From Clostridiales bacterium (lineage in GTDB: Bacteria > Bacillota > Clostridia > Christensenellales > Aristaeellaceae), in contig SFNY01000024.1 of NCBI GenBank assembly GCA_004554085.1, positions 1 through 64,000 on the forward strand: DNA of 64,000 bases, written 5' to 3'. The translations under genes and the position numbers were made by a program. Below the pieces are notes generated by a model, which was not told the DNA's origin, ran no database searches, and saw only the letters and a program-made list of their open reading frames with translations. Numbering within the stretch: position 1 is the stretch's first letter; the number at the start of each line of letters is the position of its first letter. Shown here piece after piece: positions 7,649-16,445 of this stretch.

Positions 7649-7688
7649 AACCTCCCATGAAATCGGATTCATGGGAGGTTCCGTTTGT
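7649..7688 (+). terminator. Terminator of the proBA-trx unit
   Basis: A perfect 13-bp stem (7649-7661 with 7668-7680), 6-base loop, followed by a T-rich stretch. It also faces the convergent GNAT gene and may serve both directions. Confidence 0.8.
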
Positions 7689-7699
7689 TTTTGGCTTTG

Positions 7700-8209
7700 T
7701 CAATTCTCGCGCAGCCTGCCGTAGAGCAGCATGTCATAGATGTTGTCGCCCTTGCACACGGCCTGTCGCATGCTTCCCTCCAGCTGGAAGCCGTTCTTCT
7801 CCAGCACCCGCCGGGAGGCGATGTTGGGCGCGTAGATGCGCGCGGAGATGCGCAGGATGTCCAGCGCATCGAAGGTCTCCGCGCAGATGCGGCCCACGGC
7901 CTCGGTCATCACGCCCTGTCCCTTGTATTCGTCCAGCAGCACATAGCCCAGGTCCGCGTCCCGGCGGTACACGCCGTCCTTGCACGCCAGCTGCACGTCG
8001 CCCGCGCACTTCCCGTCCACACGGATGATGCGAAACAGGCCCCGCGTGCCTTCGTTGGGGAGCACGGTTTCGTTCAGCCACCTCTCTACATCGGCGCGGG
8101 TGTAGGGTGTGGGCAGGCCGTCGGCCAGGTAGCTGCGGTCGATATCGGTGAAGATGCGGGCGATGTCGTCCGGATCGGCCTGCGTCCAGGGAATCAGTTC
8201 GATGTTCAT
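7700..8209 (-). CDS. GNAT-family N-acetyltransferase (RimJ/RimL-like)
   Basis: A 169-residue acetyl-CoA-dependent acyltransferase. Motif A, which binds the CoA pyrophosphate, is DEYKGQGVMTEAVGRI (about residues 94-109). The C-terminal pattern NIASRRVLEKNGFQLEGSMR is typical of the RimJ/RimL branch that acetylates ribosomal protein N-termini or other substrates. It begins 3 bases after the rqcH stop, so it shares the rqcH transcript. The substrate is not predictable. Confidence 0.88.
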   Translation of the reverse strand: MNIELIPWTQADPDDIARIFTDIDRSYLADGLPTPYTRADVERWLNETVLPNEGTRGLFRIIRVDGKCAGDVQLACKDGVYRRDADLGYVLLDEYKGQGVMTEAVGRICAETFDALDILRISARIYAPNIASRRVLEKNGFQLEGSMRQAVCKGDNIYDMLLYGRLREN

Positions 8210-8212
8210 CTG

Positions 8213-9934
8213 TTACACCTCCACAGGGCGCTCCGGGGTCACGTACAGCGTGCGCTGGTTGGTGTAGATTACGAAGCCCGGCTTTGCGCCCGAGGGCTTC
8301 TTCACGAAGCGCCGCTTGGTGTAGTCCACCGGCACGTTGGAGGAGTTCGCCCCCTTCGAATAGGCGGCGGCCAGCTTCGCGGCGTAGACGATGGTCTCGT
8401 CATCCGGGTTCTCGCCCACGATGATTACGTGGCTGCCCGGCATGTCCTTGGCGTGCAGCCAGATCTCGTTGGGGTCGGCGGAGGAGGTCAGCTTGTCGTT
8501 CTGCAGGTTGTTCTTGCCCACCAGGATGGTCGCGCCCGAGGGTGCGGTGAACTTCATCGGCTGGCTGGGCGGCAACTGCTTCATCTGGCGGCGGTTGGTG
8601 ACCCGGCGCACGTAGCCGAACTTCTCCAGCTCGTCCCGCAGCTCCGCAAGCTCGCTCTCGCCGCTGCACTTGCCAAGGTTGTCCATCTGGCCCTCCAGAT
8701 AGGCCAGCTCCTCGCTGGTCCGCTCGATCTGCTCCGCCGCCAGCGTGCGCGCGTTGCGGGCCTTCTGATAGAGCTTGAAGTAGCGCTGCGCGTTCTGGGC
8801 GGGGGAGAGCTTCACATCCAGCGGAATCTCGATCTCCTTCATTTCGGGATCGTAGTAGTTCGGCAGCGACACCGACTTCATGCCCTTCTCCGCCAGGTGC
8901 AAATTCGCCGTCAGCAGCTCGCCATTGACCCGGTACTCCTCCATGCGCTCGGCCCCCAGCAGCGCCTCCCGCTGCAGCGCCAGCTTCTTTTCGCAGCGCT
9001 CGATGTTGTTCTTCAGCGTGCGGTGAATGGCGGCGCTCTTCTGGGCGATGCGCTCGGCGCGGTCGCGGGAGCGGAAAAATTCGTCCATCGCGGCGGAGAT
9101 GGTGGGGAAGGACTCGCTGCGCAGGTGTGCGCGGCTGCGGTAGGGAAAGGCGATTGCGTCCACGGGCCGCCCGTCCGCACCGTAGAGCACGGCGGGGGCG
9201 AGTCCCTGCGGGATGTCGCGCAGCTCGGAAGCGATGGATGCGCACACCGCGCCCAAATCGCACTCCTCGATGTGCGCGTCCTCGTTGCCGCAGGCGCGGT
9301 AGGCAAGCTCCCGGGCCGTCTGGGAGGACATGCCGCTGATGCAGGCGGAGATCAGCTTGTGCAGGGGGCCGCCCTTGTCGCGCAGGGCAGCGTAGAGGTT
9401 GTCCTCGTTCACCCGATCGAAGGGAATCTTGCCGTGGGCCGGGGGACGCTCGTAGCGCAGGCCCGGCAGCACCTCGCGCACCGAGGAGATGGCCTCGCTG
9501 ACCCGTCGTGCGCTGTCGATGATCCGCCCGTCCGCGCCGGTGAAGATCAGGTTCGAGTGCTTGCCCATGAACTCGCAGACGATGGTCTTGCGGGCGCGGT
9601 CGCCCAGCTCGTCCATATGCTCGATCTCGATCTCCAGGATGCGGTCGGCCTCGGCCTGGCGGATTTCGTGGATCCGTCCGCCGATCAGGTGCTTGCGCAT
9701 CAGCATGCACAGGTTGAAGGGCTCCAGCGGGCTGTTCTTGCGCACGTTCGTCAGGTGGGCGCGCGCGCAGCCGGCGCTGGCGGACAGCAGCAGCTGATGG
9801 TTTGCACCGCCGTAGCGCACGGTGAAGATCAGCTCGTCGCGCTCCGGCTGAATGATGCGGTCGATGCGTCCGCCGCAGAGCGCGTCGTTGAGTTCGCGGG
9901 CGATCAGGCCCAGCGTGAATCCGTCCAGGGGCAT
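8213..9934 (-). CDS. rqcH: Rqc2 homologue RqcH (NFACT protein)
   Basis: A 573-residue NFACT-family protein. RqcH binds stalled 50S subunits carrying nascent chains and recruits tRNA-Ala to add alanine tails for degradation; older annotations call it fibronectin-binding protein. NFACT-N covers about residues 1-250 (start MPLDGFTLGLIARELNDAL), a helical coiled-coil middle about 260-440, and the NFACT-R domain about 445-570 (KNNLQNDKLT, WLHAKDMPGSHVII). ATG 9934 has AAGGAG upstream and a perfect -10 further up; an open frame continues beyond it but is not homologous sequence. Confidence 0.93.
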   Translation of the reverse strand: MPLDGFTLGLIARELNDALCGGRIDRIIQPERDELIFTVRYGGANHQLLLSASAGCARAHLTNVRKNSPLEPFNLCMLMRKHLIGGRIHEIRQAEADRILEIEIEHMDELGDRARKTIVCEFMGKHSNLIFTGADGRIIDSARRVSEAISSVREVLPGLRYERPPAHGKIPFDRVNEDNLYAALRDKGGPLHKLISACISGMSSQTARELAYRACGNEDAHIEECDLGAVCASIASELRDIPQGLAPAVLYGADGRPVDAIAFPYRSRAHLRSESFPTISAAMDEFFRSRDRAERIAQKSAAIHRTLKNNIERCEKKLALQREALLGAERMEEYRVNGELLTANLHLAEKGMKSVSLPNYYDPEMKEIEIPLDVKLSPAQNAQRYFKLYQKARNARTLAAEQIERTSEELAYLEGQMDNLGKCSGESELAELRDELEKFGYVRRVTNRRQMKQLPPSQPMKFTAPSGATILVGKNNLQNDKLTSSADPNEIWLHAKDMPGSHVIIVGENPDDETIVYAAKLAAAYSKGANSSNVPVDYTKRRFVKKPSGAKPGFVIYTNQRTLYVTPERPVEV

Positions 9935-9970
9935 GGTTGTTCTCCTTCGATTTAAAACAGAATATGTTCC

Positions 9971-9999
9971 ATTATACCCCAGTCCGGACGATTGCGCAA
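9971..9999 (-). promoter_or_regulatory. Promoter of rqcH, overlapping divergent promoter
   Basis: Minus strand TTGCGC (9994-9999), 17 bases, TATAAT (9971-9976). Its -35 shares six bases with the -35 of the rightward promoter at 9992-10020. Confidence 0.8.
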
Positions 10000-10020
10000 C
10001 CGCCTCGGATATGATAAAAT
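9992..10020 (+). promoter_or_regulatory. Promoter of the GerMN gene, overlapping divergent promoter
   Basis: TTGCGC (9992-9997), 17 bases, TAAAAT (10015-10020). The octamer TTGCGCAA at 9992-9999 is a palindrome that supplies the -35 of both promoters, so polymerase can use only one at a time. Confidence 0.75.
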
Positions 10021-10132
10021 GGGAACATGCGGAATTGCTGTCACATGACGCGCGCATAGTTCTCCCTGCGATGGAATACACTGGACTGAACGGGAAGTCC
10101 GGATGAACGGGAAGTCGCAAGGAGGGTTCCAG

Positions 10133-11176
10133 ATGAAGATGACCGGAAGTCAGAGAAGTCTGTATCTGTTGGCGCTGATTCTGCTGCTGATCGCGGTGGC
10201 GCTGGCCTGCGCATGGACGTTCTGGGGTGGGGAGCGCGCCGCGTCGGATGCGGTGGTCACGCCTGCACCCTCCGCAAGCGACGCGCCGTCGCCGTCGGCT
10301 GCAATCCTGCCCACGCCGACGCAGCAGAGCGCCGCGACGAACGCGGATGCATCGGGCGCGGAATCGACGGAGAGCGCGAAGGCGGCAACCATGTCCACGG
10401 TGGTCTACTATCAGGACAACTATGGCTATCTGGTGCCGGTGATGTGCACCCTTCCCTACGAGGACGGCGTCGCCAAGGCCACGCTGAATAAGATGATCCA
10501 GTCGCCGGAGAACGACATGCAGGCCGCGCGGCTGGGCCTCAAGACGGTGCTGCCCGAGGGCACGACCATCGACCTGGACATCTCCGACGGCCTTGCGCGC
10601 ATCGATCTGGGCAAGGAAGTGCTGAACATGGCCGACGCTGCCGCCGAGAGCAACATGATCGCCGCCATCGTGCAGGCGCTGACGGAGTTCAACCTGGAGA
10701 CCTCCGTCTCGACCATCAACAGCGGGGAATTGAAGCCGGTCACGCTCTACTTCCCCTGCGAGAGCAGCAGCGTGGTGGTGCCGGTCACGCGCATGGTCTA
10801 TTCCAACGCGGACGTGAACACCGCCGTATTGGAGCTGGCCAAGGGGCCGAGTACCCAGAGCCCGCTGGAGGATGCCCTGCCCGCAGGCTGCGGCCTGATC
10901 GACGTGCAGGTGGTGGACGGCGTGGCCCAGGTGAACTTCACCAGAGAGTTTGCAAACCTTGTGCAGAACACCGACGGCGGACGGCTGGCCCTGAAGGCGC
11001 TGGTGCTCACCTGCACCCAGTTTGACGGCGTGGAGGAAGTGGAGATCCTGGTGGAGGGCGAGCCCTACGACCCGGGAGAGGGCACGCTGAGCGTGCCGAG
11101 CTTCGCCAACGTGGCCGACGAGATCGCCAACGACTACATTCAAACCCAGGCCAATATGATCTTTGCATATGAGTAA
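10133..11176 (+). CDS. Membrane-anchored protein with two GerMN domains
   Basis: A 347-residue exported protein. A hydrophobic segment (about residues 9-30) ends with ALAC, so it may be a lipoprotein or a signal anchor. A Ser/Ala/Pro-rich linker (about 35-80) leads to two GerMN domains (about 95-200 and 215-320), each with the alternating pattern seen in ATLNKMIQSP...GLARIDLGKEV and VLELAKGPST...GVAQVNFTREF. GerM is linked to spore germination and sporulation in Bacillus, but GerMN domains also occur in non-spore-forming relatives. AAGGAGGG fits ATG 10133. Confidence 0.85.
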   Translation: MKMTGSQRSLYLLALILLLIAVALACAWTFWGGERAASDAVVTPAPSASDAPSPSAAILPTPTQQSAATNADASGAESTESAKAATMSTVVYYQDNYGYLVPVMCTLPYEDGVAKATLNKMIQSPENDMQAARLGLKTVLPEGTTIDLDISDGLARIDLGKEVLNMADAAAESNMIAAIVQALTEFNLETSVSTINSGELKPVTLYFPCESSSVVVPVTRMVYSNADVNTAVLELAKGPSTQSPLEDALPAGCGLIDVQVVDGVAQVNFTREFANLVQNTDGGRLALKALVLTCTQFDGVEEVEILVEGEPYDPGEGTLSVPSFANVADEIANDYIQTQANMIFAYE

Positions 11177-11283
11177 CGCACTGGCCGCACTGCAATGCGT
11201 TGCAGCGGCCAGCAGCGCCGCCCCATCCGCAAGCTGCGGGGCGGGCTGGTCGCGCTTGCGCAAGGCGCAGTAGCGCGACTGCT
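11176..11283. repeat. Modular hairpin repeat, copy A
   Basis: A three-hairpin element. Stem 1 is 11181-11187/11206-11212 extended by 11190-11195/11200-11205. Stem 2 is 11218-11224/11238-11244. Stem 3 is 11249-11255/11273-11279 with an inner hairpin 11257-11261/11265-11269. It shares fixed connectors (ACGCAC, CAGCGC, GGCTGGTCGCG, GCGACTGCT) with copies at 32896 and 33136, while the stems differ with matching changes on both arms. It fills the gap between the GerMN gene and rph. Confidence 0.75.
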
Positions 11284-11310
11284 GTAAAATAAATAGATGG
11301 AGGATTACAA

Positions 11311-12639
11311 ATGGGAACCATGAGAAGAAACGATGAGCTGCGCGAGGTGCGCATCCTCCCGGATTATACCGAAATGGCGGCGGGTTCTGTCCTGGTGTGC
11401 TGCGGCAGAACCCGCGTGCTGTGCACCGCGTCCGTGCAGGACGGGGTGCCGCCGTTTTTGAAGGGAAAGGGCACGGGCTGGCTGACGGCGGAGTACGCCA
11501 TGCTGCCCGGCGCGACCCCCCAGCGCAAGGCCCGCGACGGCGTGAAGAAGGACGGCCGCAGCGTGGAGATTCAGCGGCTGATCGGACGCTCCCTGCGCGC
11601 AGCCTGCGACCTGACTCGCATGGGTGAGCGCACCGTGTACATCGACTGCGACGTGCTCCAGGCCGACGGCGGCACCCGCACCGCATCCATCACCGGCGGC
11701 TTCGCGGCGCTGTGTCTGGCGGTGTCGAAGCTGATCGCGGAGGGCAAGATGCAGGATTCGCCCATCGTCAAGCAGGTTGCGGCCATCTCCGTGGGCGTGG
11801 TGGACGGTCAGTGCACGCTGGATCTGGAGTATACCCAGGACAGCCGCGCGGAGGTGGACATGAACATCGTCATGACCCGCGACGCGAAGGGCGAGATGGG
11901 CTTCGTGGAGGTCCAGGGCACCGGCGAGCACGGCAGTTACAGCCGCGATGAGCTGAACCGCCTGCTGGATCTGGGCGAGGGCGGCATCCGTCAGCTGATG
12001 CAGGCGCAGACCGAGGCCCTGGGCGAGCGTGCGGACGTGATCTTCAAAAAGCCCCGGCTGGTGCTGGCCAGCAACAACTTCGGCAAGCTGAAGGAGCTGC
12101 GCGCGCTGCTGGGCGACCGCTACGACGTGTGCTCCATGCGGGAGATGGGCATCAACATCGACGTGGAGGAGAACGGCGAGACCTTCGAGGAGAACGCGCT
12201 GATCAAGGCGGAGACGCTGATGAAGCTCACCGGCTGCGCCACGCTGGCGGACGACTCCGGCCTGTGCGTGGATGCGCTGAACGGCCGCCCGGGCGTGTAT
12301 TCCGCGCGCTACTGCGGCGTGCACGGCGATGACGAGGCCAACAACCAGCTGCTTCTGAAGGAGCTTGAAAATGTAGACGATCCCGACCGCACCGCCCACT
12401 ACGGCGCGGCGGTGGCGCTGTGCCGCCCGGGTCACGCCCCCGTCACCACCTACGGCATGTGCTGCGGAAGAATCCTGCGGGAGTATCGCGGCGAGGGCGG
12501 CTTCGGCTACGACCCGCTGTTCTACTCCGACGATCTGGGCATGACCTTCGCCGAGGCCGATCCCGAGGCCAAGAACGGCGTGTCCCACCGCGCGCGGGCC
12601 ATCGAAAAGCTGATCGATGTGCTGGAGGCGGAGAAGTGA
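11311..12639 (+). CDS. rph: Fused ribonuclease PH and XTP/dITP pyrophosphatase
   Basis: A 442-residue two-domain protein. Residues 1-243 are RNase PH, the phosphorolytic 3' exonuclease that trims tRNA ends ([60 protein letters not shown]). Residues about 247-442 are the RdgB/HAM1 pyrophosphatase that removes non-canonical purine nucleotides ([57 protein letters not shown]). The two genes are usually adjacent in Firmicutes; here they are one frame. GGAGG precedes the ATG. The phosphoesterase gene overlaps its stop by 4 bases. Confidence 0.95.
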   Translation: MGTMRRNDELREVRILPDYTEMAAGSVLVCCGRTRVLCTASVQDGVPPFLKGKGTGWLTAEYAMLPGATPQRKARDGVKKDGRSVEIQRLIGRSLRAACDLTRMGERTVYIDCDVLQADGGTRTASITGGFAALCLAVSKLIAEGKMQDSPIVKQVAAISVGVVDGQCTLDLEYTQDSRAEVDMNIVMTRDAKGEMGFVEVQGTGEHGSYSRDELNRLLDLGEGGIRQLMQAQTEALGERADVIFKKPRLVLASNNFGKLKELRALLGDRYDVCSMREMGINIDVEENGETFEENALIKAETLMKLTGCATLADDSGLCVDALNGRPGVYSARYCGVHGDDEANNQLLLKELENVDDPDRTAHYGAAVALCRPGHAPVTTYGMCCGRILREYRGEGGFGYDPLFYSDDLGMTFAEADPEAKNGVSHRARAIEKLIDVLEAEK

Positions 12640-13109
12640 CGCGCATCGGCGTGGTTTCCGACAGCCACGGCGGCATGCTGCACCTGGAGCGCTTCGCCGA
12701 AATCTGCCGCACGGAGAAGTTCGATCAGGTCTTTCACCTGGGCGACGTGCTGGAGGACGCGCGCTGGCTGGAGAAGAATCTGGACGTTCCCGTGGTCTCC
12801 GTGGCCGGAAACTGCGATTTCTACGCCCACCATCCCCGGGAGGCCCGCGTCACGGTGGAGGGCAAGCGCCTGCTGCTGCTTCACGGTGACCGCTACCGGG
12901 TGAAGCTCGGCTACGACATGCTGTCCTATTATGCCGAGGAGAACGCTGTGGACGCGGCGCTCTTCGGCCACACCCACCAGCCCTTCGCGGGCTATGTGGG
13001 CCGGGCGCTGCTGATCAACCCCGGAGCGCTGAAGAACGGCCACTACTGCATACTGGAAGTGCGTGCGGGCGATATTGTGCCCCGCATCCTCAATATGGAC
13101 GAACAATGA
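12636..13109 (+). CDS. YfcE/MJ0936-type metallophosphoesterase
   Basis: A 157-residue calcineurin-like phosphodiesterase with all metal-binding blocks: SDSHGG, HLGDV, GNCDF, LLHGDRY and FGHTH. The start is a GTG overlapping the rdgB stop (GTGA), which couples the two genes. Homologues are hydrolases of phosphodiesters with unknown natural substrate and are often found directly after rdgB, as here. Confidence 0.92.
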   Translation: MTRIGVVSDSHGGMLHLERFAEICRTEKFDQVFHLGDVLEDARWLEKNLDVPVVSVAGNCDFYAHHPREARVTVEGKRLLLLHGDRYRVKLGYDMLSYYAEENAVDAALFGHTHQPFAGYVGRALLINPGALKNGHYCILEVRAGDIVPRILNMDEQ

Positions 13110-13149
13110 ACCAATGCAGGCTCCCTTCGCGGGAGGGAAAGGAGAAAAC

Positions 13150-13443
13150 ATGATCCGTCACATCGTAATGTTCAAGATCAAGGAGGAGTACAAGTCCGAG
13201 ATTCCCCAGCTGGTGGAGAATTTCTACGGCATGAAGGGCAGGATCGAGGGCATGGTGAGCCTGGAGGCCGGGGCGGACTTCCTGGGCAGCGAGCGCAGCT
13301 ACGACCTCGCGCTGATCACAGAGTTCACCGACCGCGCCGCCTTCGACGCCTACCAGACCCATCCGGTGCACCTGCCGGTGAAGAAGCGCATGCACGAGGT
13401 GCGCCTCAGCTCCGTCGCCTGCGATTACGAAATCAAGGAGTGA
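13150..13443 (+). CDS. Dabb-family alpha/beta barrel protein
   Basis: A 97-residue stress-responsive A/B barrel (Dabb) protein, recognised from MIRHIVMFKIK at the start and the block YDLALITEFTDRAAFDAYQTHPVH. Such proteins form dimers; some are isomerases or cyclases, most are uncharacterised. GGGAAAGGAG precedes the ATG, with a small GC hairpin (13111-13128) just before. The rhamnose-mutarotase-like gene follows at once, and both folds are ferredoxin-like barrels. Confidence 0.88.
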   Translation: MIRHIVMFKIKEEYKSEIPQLVENFYGMKGRIEGMVSLEAGADFLGSERSYDLALITEFTDRAAFDAYQTHPVHLPVKKRMHEVRLSSVACDYEIKE

Positions 13444-13448
13444 TACAT

Positions 13449-14066
13449 ATGAAGCGAGTTCCCTTTCTGATGCGAATGGACGGAGCCGACCGCGCCGCGC
13501 AGCTCGAAGCTGTGCGCGCGCTGAAGCCCGCGTTCGAGTCGGCCTGCGCGGACGCGCAGGTTGAAAATTTCTCCATCTGGCACATGGAGCAGTACCTCTT
13601 CGGCTACGGCGAGAGCCTTAGCGAGCGCACGGACTGCTTTGACGCCATCCTGAGCGCGCTGCCGGAGGGCGTGACGCTGGTCTGCGCGCCGGCCACCATG
13701 CGGCAGATGTACCACGACATCGGCATTGTGCGTAAGGACAAGTCCCTGATCCGCCACCGCGTGTTCGCCACGAAGCTCAAGCCCGGTTGCGAGGAGGAGT
13801 ACAAGCGCCGCCACGACGGCCTGATTGCCCAGCGCGGCGATACGATTAAGGAAGGCCCGGAGAGCAACTTCACCATCTGGTACGGCGACGGCCACATCTT
13901 CGGCTACTGCGAGCTGGTGAAGGCCTTCGACCACGAACCCACCCCCGAGGAGCATGCCGCCACCGTCGCCTGGGAGACCCGCCAGCTGGAGATCATGGAC
14001 TGGCTCACCGACGACATGAACTGGCTCACCGGCGAGAACCATCCCCCGGTGGAGCGCGTGATCTGA
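13449..14066 (+). CDS. Tandem L-rhamnose mutarotase-like protein
   Basis: A 205-residue protein that looks like two RhaM (DUF718) barrels in a row. The C-terminal half (about residues 95-200) is the better match: RHRVFATKLKPGCEEEYKRRHDGL, then NFTIWYGDGHIFGYCEL. The N-terminal half repeats the pattern weakly (NFSIWHMEQYLFGYGES). RhaM interconverts anomers of L-rhamnose. No rhamnose genes are nearby, so another sugar or a role in regulation is possible. AAGGAG fits ATG 13449. Confidence 0.8.
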   Translation: MKRVPFLMRMDGADRAAQLEAVRALKPAFESACADAQVENFSIWHMEQYLFGYGESLSERTDCFDAILSALPEGVTLVCAPATMRQMYHDIGIVRKDKSLIRHRVFATKLKPGCEEEYKRRHDGLIAQRGDTIKEGPESNFTIWYGDGHIFGYCELVKAFDHEPTPEEHAATVAWETRQLEIMDWLTDDMNWLTGENHPPVERVI

Positions 14067-14116
14067 AACGTTGACACACTTTTGAAATAATTTGGCGCGA
14101 TCTGCGCCGCAAACGG

Positions 14117-14147
14117 CCTCGATTTTGCGAAATCGAGGTCTTTTTTT
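14117..14147 (+). terminator. Terminator after the rph-to-mutarotase unit
   Basis: A perfect 9-bp stem (14117-14125 with 14130-14138), 4-base loop, then TC and seven T residues. Confidence 0.92.
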
Positions 14148-14178
14148 CGCTTTTATCGCCGCGATTCCGTCGAAATGC

Positions 14179-14207
14179 TTGACAAGATTTCGGATATATG
14201 ATATAAA
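14179..14207 (+). promoter_or_regulatory. Promoter of the lysozyme-like gene
   Basis: A perfect TTGACA (14179-14184), 17 bases and TATAAA (14202-14207). Confidence 0.85.
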
Positions 14208-14264
14208 TATTACAGAATGATGACATGCAAAAGCAAAACTATGAAAACCACGGAGCGTATTCCC

Positions 14265-15287
14265 ATGTTGAAAACGAACAGAAGCACCCTGCGCATCCTC
14301 TCGATCGTGATGCTCGTCGCGCTGATCTTCACGGCCATGCCCGCTGTGGCGCTTGCAGATAGCAGCTTTTCCGCCTACGTCAGGTCCGACAGCATGCGCG
14401 TCTACGGCGACGCGTCCCTGAGCACCTACCTGGGCTCCCTGTCGGAAAAGACCATCGTCACCGTGAAGTCCTACGCTGGTGACGTGGCGAAGATCAGCTA
14501 CAAGGGAAAGACCGGCTACGCGGCCATTGCCGACATGGGCACGGTGGAATCCATCGCCGACGCGGCGGTCACCACCCAGAAGACCCGCGTCTATGAGAAG
14601 GCCAGCACCTCCAGCCGCTATACCACGGTCAAGAAGGGCGTGAAGGTGTACGTGCTGGCGATCAACGGCAGCTGCGCCATGGTGGAGAAGGGCGGTAATG
14701 TGGGCTACATGCTGGTCAGCCACCTCTCCATCGAGGGCCAGACCATCGAGCCTTCCCTGCCGGAGACGCCCGCAGCGCCCGATCCCGAGCCGGAAGCGCC
14801 CGCGAAGCCGGAACCCAAGCCGGAGACCATCGAGGAGATCTTTGCGTCCGGCAAGTATTCCAACGAGCAGCTCTGCTTCGCCTTTGCCACGAAGGTCATG
14901 GGCTACAACACCGCAGCAGCAGCGGGTCTGCTGGCGAACATCAGTGCAGAGTCCGGCTTCCGTCCCACTACCAACGGCGACAGCGGCCGCAGCTACGGCA
15001 TCTGCCAGTGGTTCTCCAGCCGCAAGACCCGCCTGATCAACTACTGCGCGGACAAGGGCCTGGATTACACCACCCTCTACGCCCAGCTGCGCTTCCTGGA
15101 CTACGAGCTGGAGCGCTACTATCCCTCGGTGGACCGCTACATGAAGAACGTGGACAACAGTGCCGAGGGCGCCTACGACGCGGCCTACTACTTCTGCTAC
15201 AACTTCGAGGCCCCGGCGGACCGCACTGGCCAGAGCACGTCCCGTGCGAAGGCCGCGCAGAACATCTTCTATCCCAGGTACGCCTGA
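14265..15287 (+). CDS. Secreted SH3 / phage-tail-lysozyme-type protein
   Basis: A 340-residue exported protein. A signal peptide ends near VALADSS (about residue 32). Two bacterial SH3-like domains follow (about 35-90 and 95-155: SDSMRVYGDASL, KTRVYEKASTSSRYTTVKKG). A Pro/Glu linker (about 160-185) leads to a phage tail-tip lysozyme type domain (about 190-340) with AGLLANISAESGFRPTTNGD and SYGICQWFSSRKTRL; the Glu in ISAES is the likely catalytic acid. It probably cleaves or remodels peptidoglycan. The domain is borrowed from phage but the gene stands alone. ATG 14265 follows CGGAGCG; upstream ATGs exist. Confidence 0.88.
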   Translation: MLKTNRSTLRILSIVMLVALIFTAMPAVALADSSFSAYVRSDSMRVYGDASLSTYLGSLSEKTIVTVKSYAGDVAKISYKGKTGYAAIADMGTVESIADAAVTTQKTRVYEKASTSSRYTTVKKGVKVYVLAINGSCAMVEKGGNVGYMLVSHLSIEGQTIEPSLPETPAAPDPEPEAPAKPEPKPETIEEIFASGKYSNEQLCFAFATKVMGYNTAAAAGLLANISAESGFRPTTNGDSGRSYGICQWFSSRKTRLINYCADKGLDYTTLYAQLRFLDYELERYYPSVDRYMKNVDNSAEGAYDAAYYFCYNFEAPADRTGQSTSRAKAAQNIFYPRYA

Positions 15288-15306
15288 GTCCAGAATCGTG
15301 TTTGAT

Positions 15307-15339
15307 GGGGAGCATGTACGCAAGGCATGCTCCCCTTTG
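15307..15339 (+). terminator. Terminator after the lysozyme-like gene
   Basis: A perfect 10-bp stem (15307-15316 with 15326-15335) followed by TTTGT. Confidence 0.8.
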
Positions 15340-15359
15340 TGTGACAGGAGGAGATTGAT

Positions 15360-16256
15360 ATGCAGAGGACTTCTTCAGCGATGGGCAGCTCCCTCATCAT
15401 TGCGGCGGGCGCGTTGTGGGGAACCATGGGCATCTTCGTGCGCAGCCTGGGCGCGTACGGCTTCGATTCCATTCAGATTTCGGCGCTGCGCCTGTGCGCG
15501 GCGGCGCTGTGCTTCATGCTTCTGCTGGTCGCGCGGCGGGGCAGGGGCTTTCGGATGCAATTGCGGGATCTGCCGCTGTTTCTGGGGCTGGGCGTGGGCA
15601 GCGTGGGCCTGATGACCTGCTGCTACTTCGCCGCCATCCGCATGATGACCATGTCCGAGGCTGCGATCCTGCTCTACACCTCGCCCATATGGGTGGTGCT
15701 GATGTCGGCGCTGTTCTTCCATGAGCGGGTCACGCGGCGCAAGCTGCTGGCCCTGATCCTGGCCTTCGGAGGCTGTGCGCTGGTGTCCGGCCTGGGCGGC
15801 GGCGCGCTGAATCCGCTGGGCGTCCTGGTGGGCGTGGGCTCCGGCGTCGCCTACGGCCTGTACAGCATCCTCGGCAGCGTGGCGCTCAGGCGCTATCCGC
15901 CGGAGACGGTGTCGGCCTACACCTTCTTCATCGCCGCGCTTGCGGTGCTGCTGATCTCCCGACCGGCGGAGCTTGTGCGGAAGATGGCTGCGGCGGACGG
16001 CCTCGCGGGCCTCATCCTGCTGGTTCTCGCCACAGGCGCGGTCACGGCCTTCGTGCCCTTTCTGATCTACACCATCGGCCTGAACCGGGTGCAGGCCAGC
16101 CACGCGGCGATCCTTGCCACGGTGGAGCCGCTGGTCGCAACGGTGCTGGGGATTATCGTGTATGGAGAACAGCTGCGCACGGCCACGCTGCTGGGCATTG
16201 TCTGCATCCTCGGGGCGATTCTGGCGCTGAACGTGGGCGGCAAGCATGCGGATTGA
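15360..16256 (+). CDS. EamA-family (DMT) transporter
   Basis: A 298-residue membrane protein with about ten hydrophobic helices in two EamA repeats (about residues 8-140 and 152-292). GALWGTMGIFVRSLG starts the first repeat, and the second ends with ILATVEPLVATVLGIIVYGEQL, a classic DMT signature. Such carriers usually export amino acids or other small metabolites; the substrate is not readable. AGGAGGAG precedes the ATG. Confidence 0.92.
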   Translation: MQRTSSAMGSSLIIAAGALWGTMGIFVRSLGAYGFDSIQISALRLCAAALCFMLLLVARRGRGFRMQLRDLPLFLGLGVGSVGLMTCCYFAAIRMMTMSEAAILLYTSPIWVVLMSALFFHERVTRRKLLALILAFGGCALVSGLGGGALNPLGVLVGVGSGVAYGLYSILGSVALRRYPPETVSAYTFFIAALAVLLISRPAELVRKMAAADGLAGLILLVLATGAVTAFVPFLIYTIGLNRVQASHAAILATVEPLVATVLGIIVYGEQLRTATLLGIVCILGAILALNVGGKHAD

Positions 16257-16277
16257 TTGTTAAAACTGCATGAAAAC

Positions 16278-16306
16278 TTGAAAGGGACAGCAGAATATGC
16301 TATAAT
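16278..16306 (+). promoter_or_regulatory. Promoter of pheST
   Basis: TTGAAA (16278-16283), 17 bases, a perfect TATAAT (16301-16306). The -10 overlaps the first copy of the tandem repeat, so the transcript begins inside that repeat. Confidence 0.85.
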
Positions 16307-16434
16307 GCGGATTAGGCAAGCCGTAGGCTTGGCCGGGTCGCTCACGCCTTGCGGGAGCGACAATCGTGCAATAATGCGGATTAGGCAAGCCGAAGGCTTG
16401 GCCGGGTCGCTCACGCTTTGCGGGAGCGACAATC
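16302..16434. repeat. Tandem 64-bp repeat in the pheS leader
   Basis: Two copies, 16302-16365 and 16371-16434, differ at only two positions. Each holds two hairpins, CAAGCC/GGCTTG (3-base loop) and GTCGCTC/GAGCGAC. They lie between the promoter and the T-box, so both would be in the untranslated leader. Confidence 0.9.
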
Positions 16435-16445
16435 CAGTAACATCG

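Noticed and set aside
9935..11686. N-terminal extension of the rqcH frame to a 1157-residue protein
   Set aside because: The extra part is antisense to the GerMN and rph genes, and the ATG at 9934 has a good ribosome binding site and promoter.
16302..16434. CRISPR-like array
   Set aside because: Only two near-identical copies with a 5-base gap, no spacers of uniform length and no cas genes.
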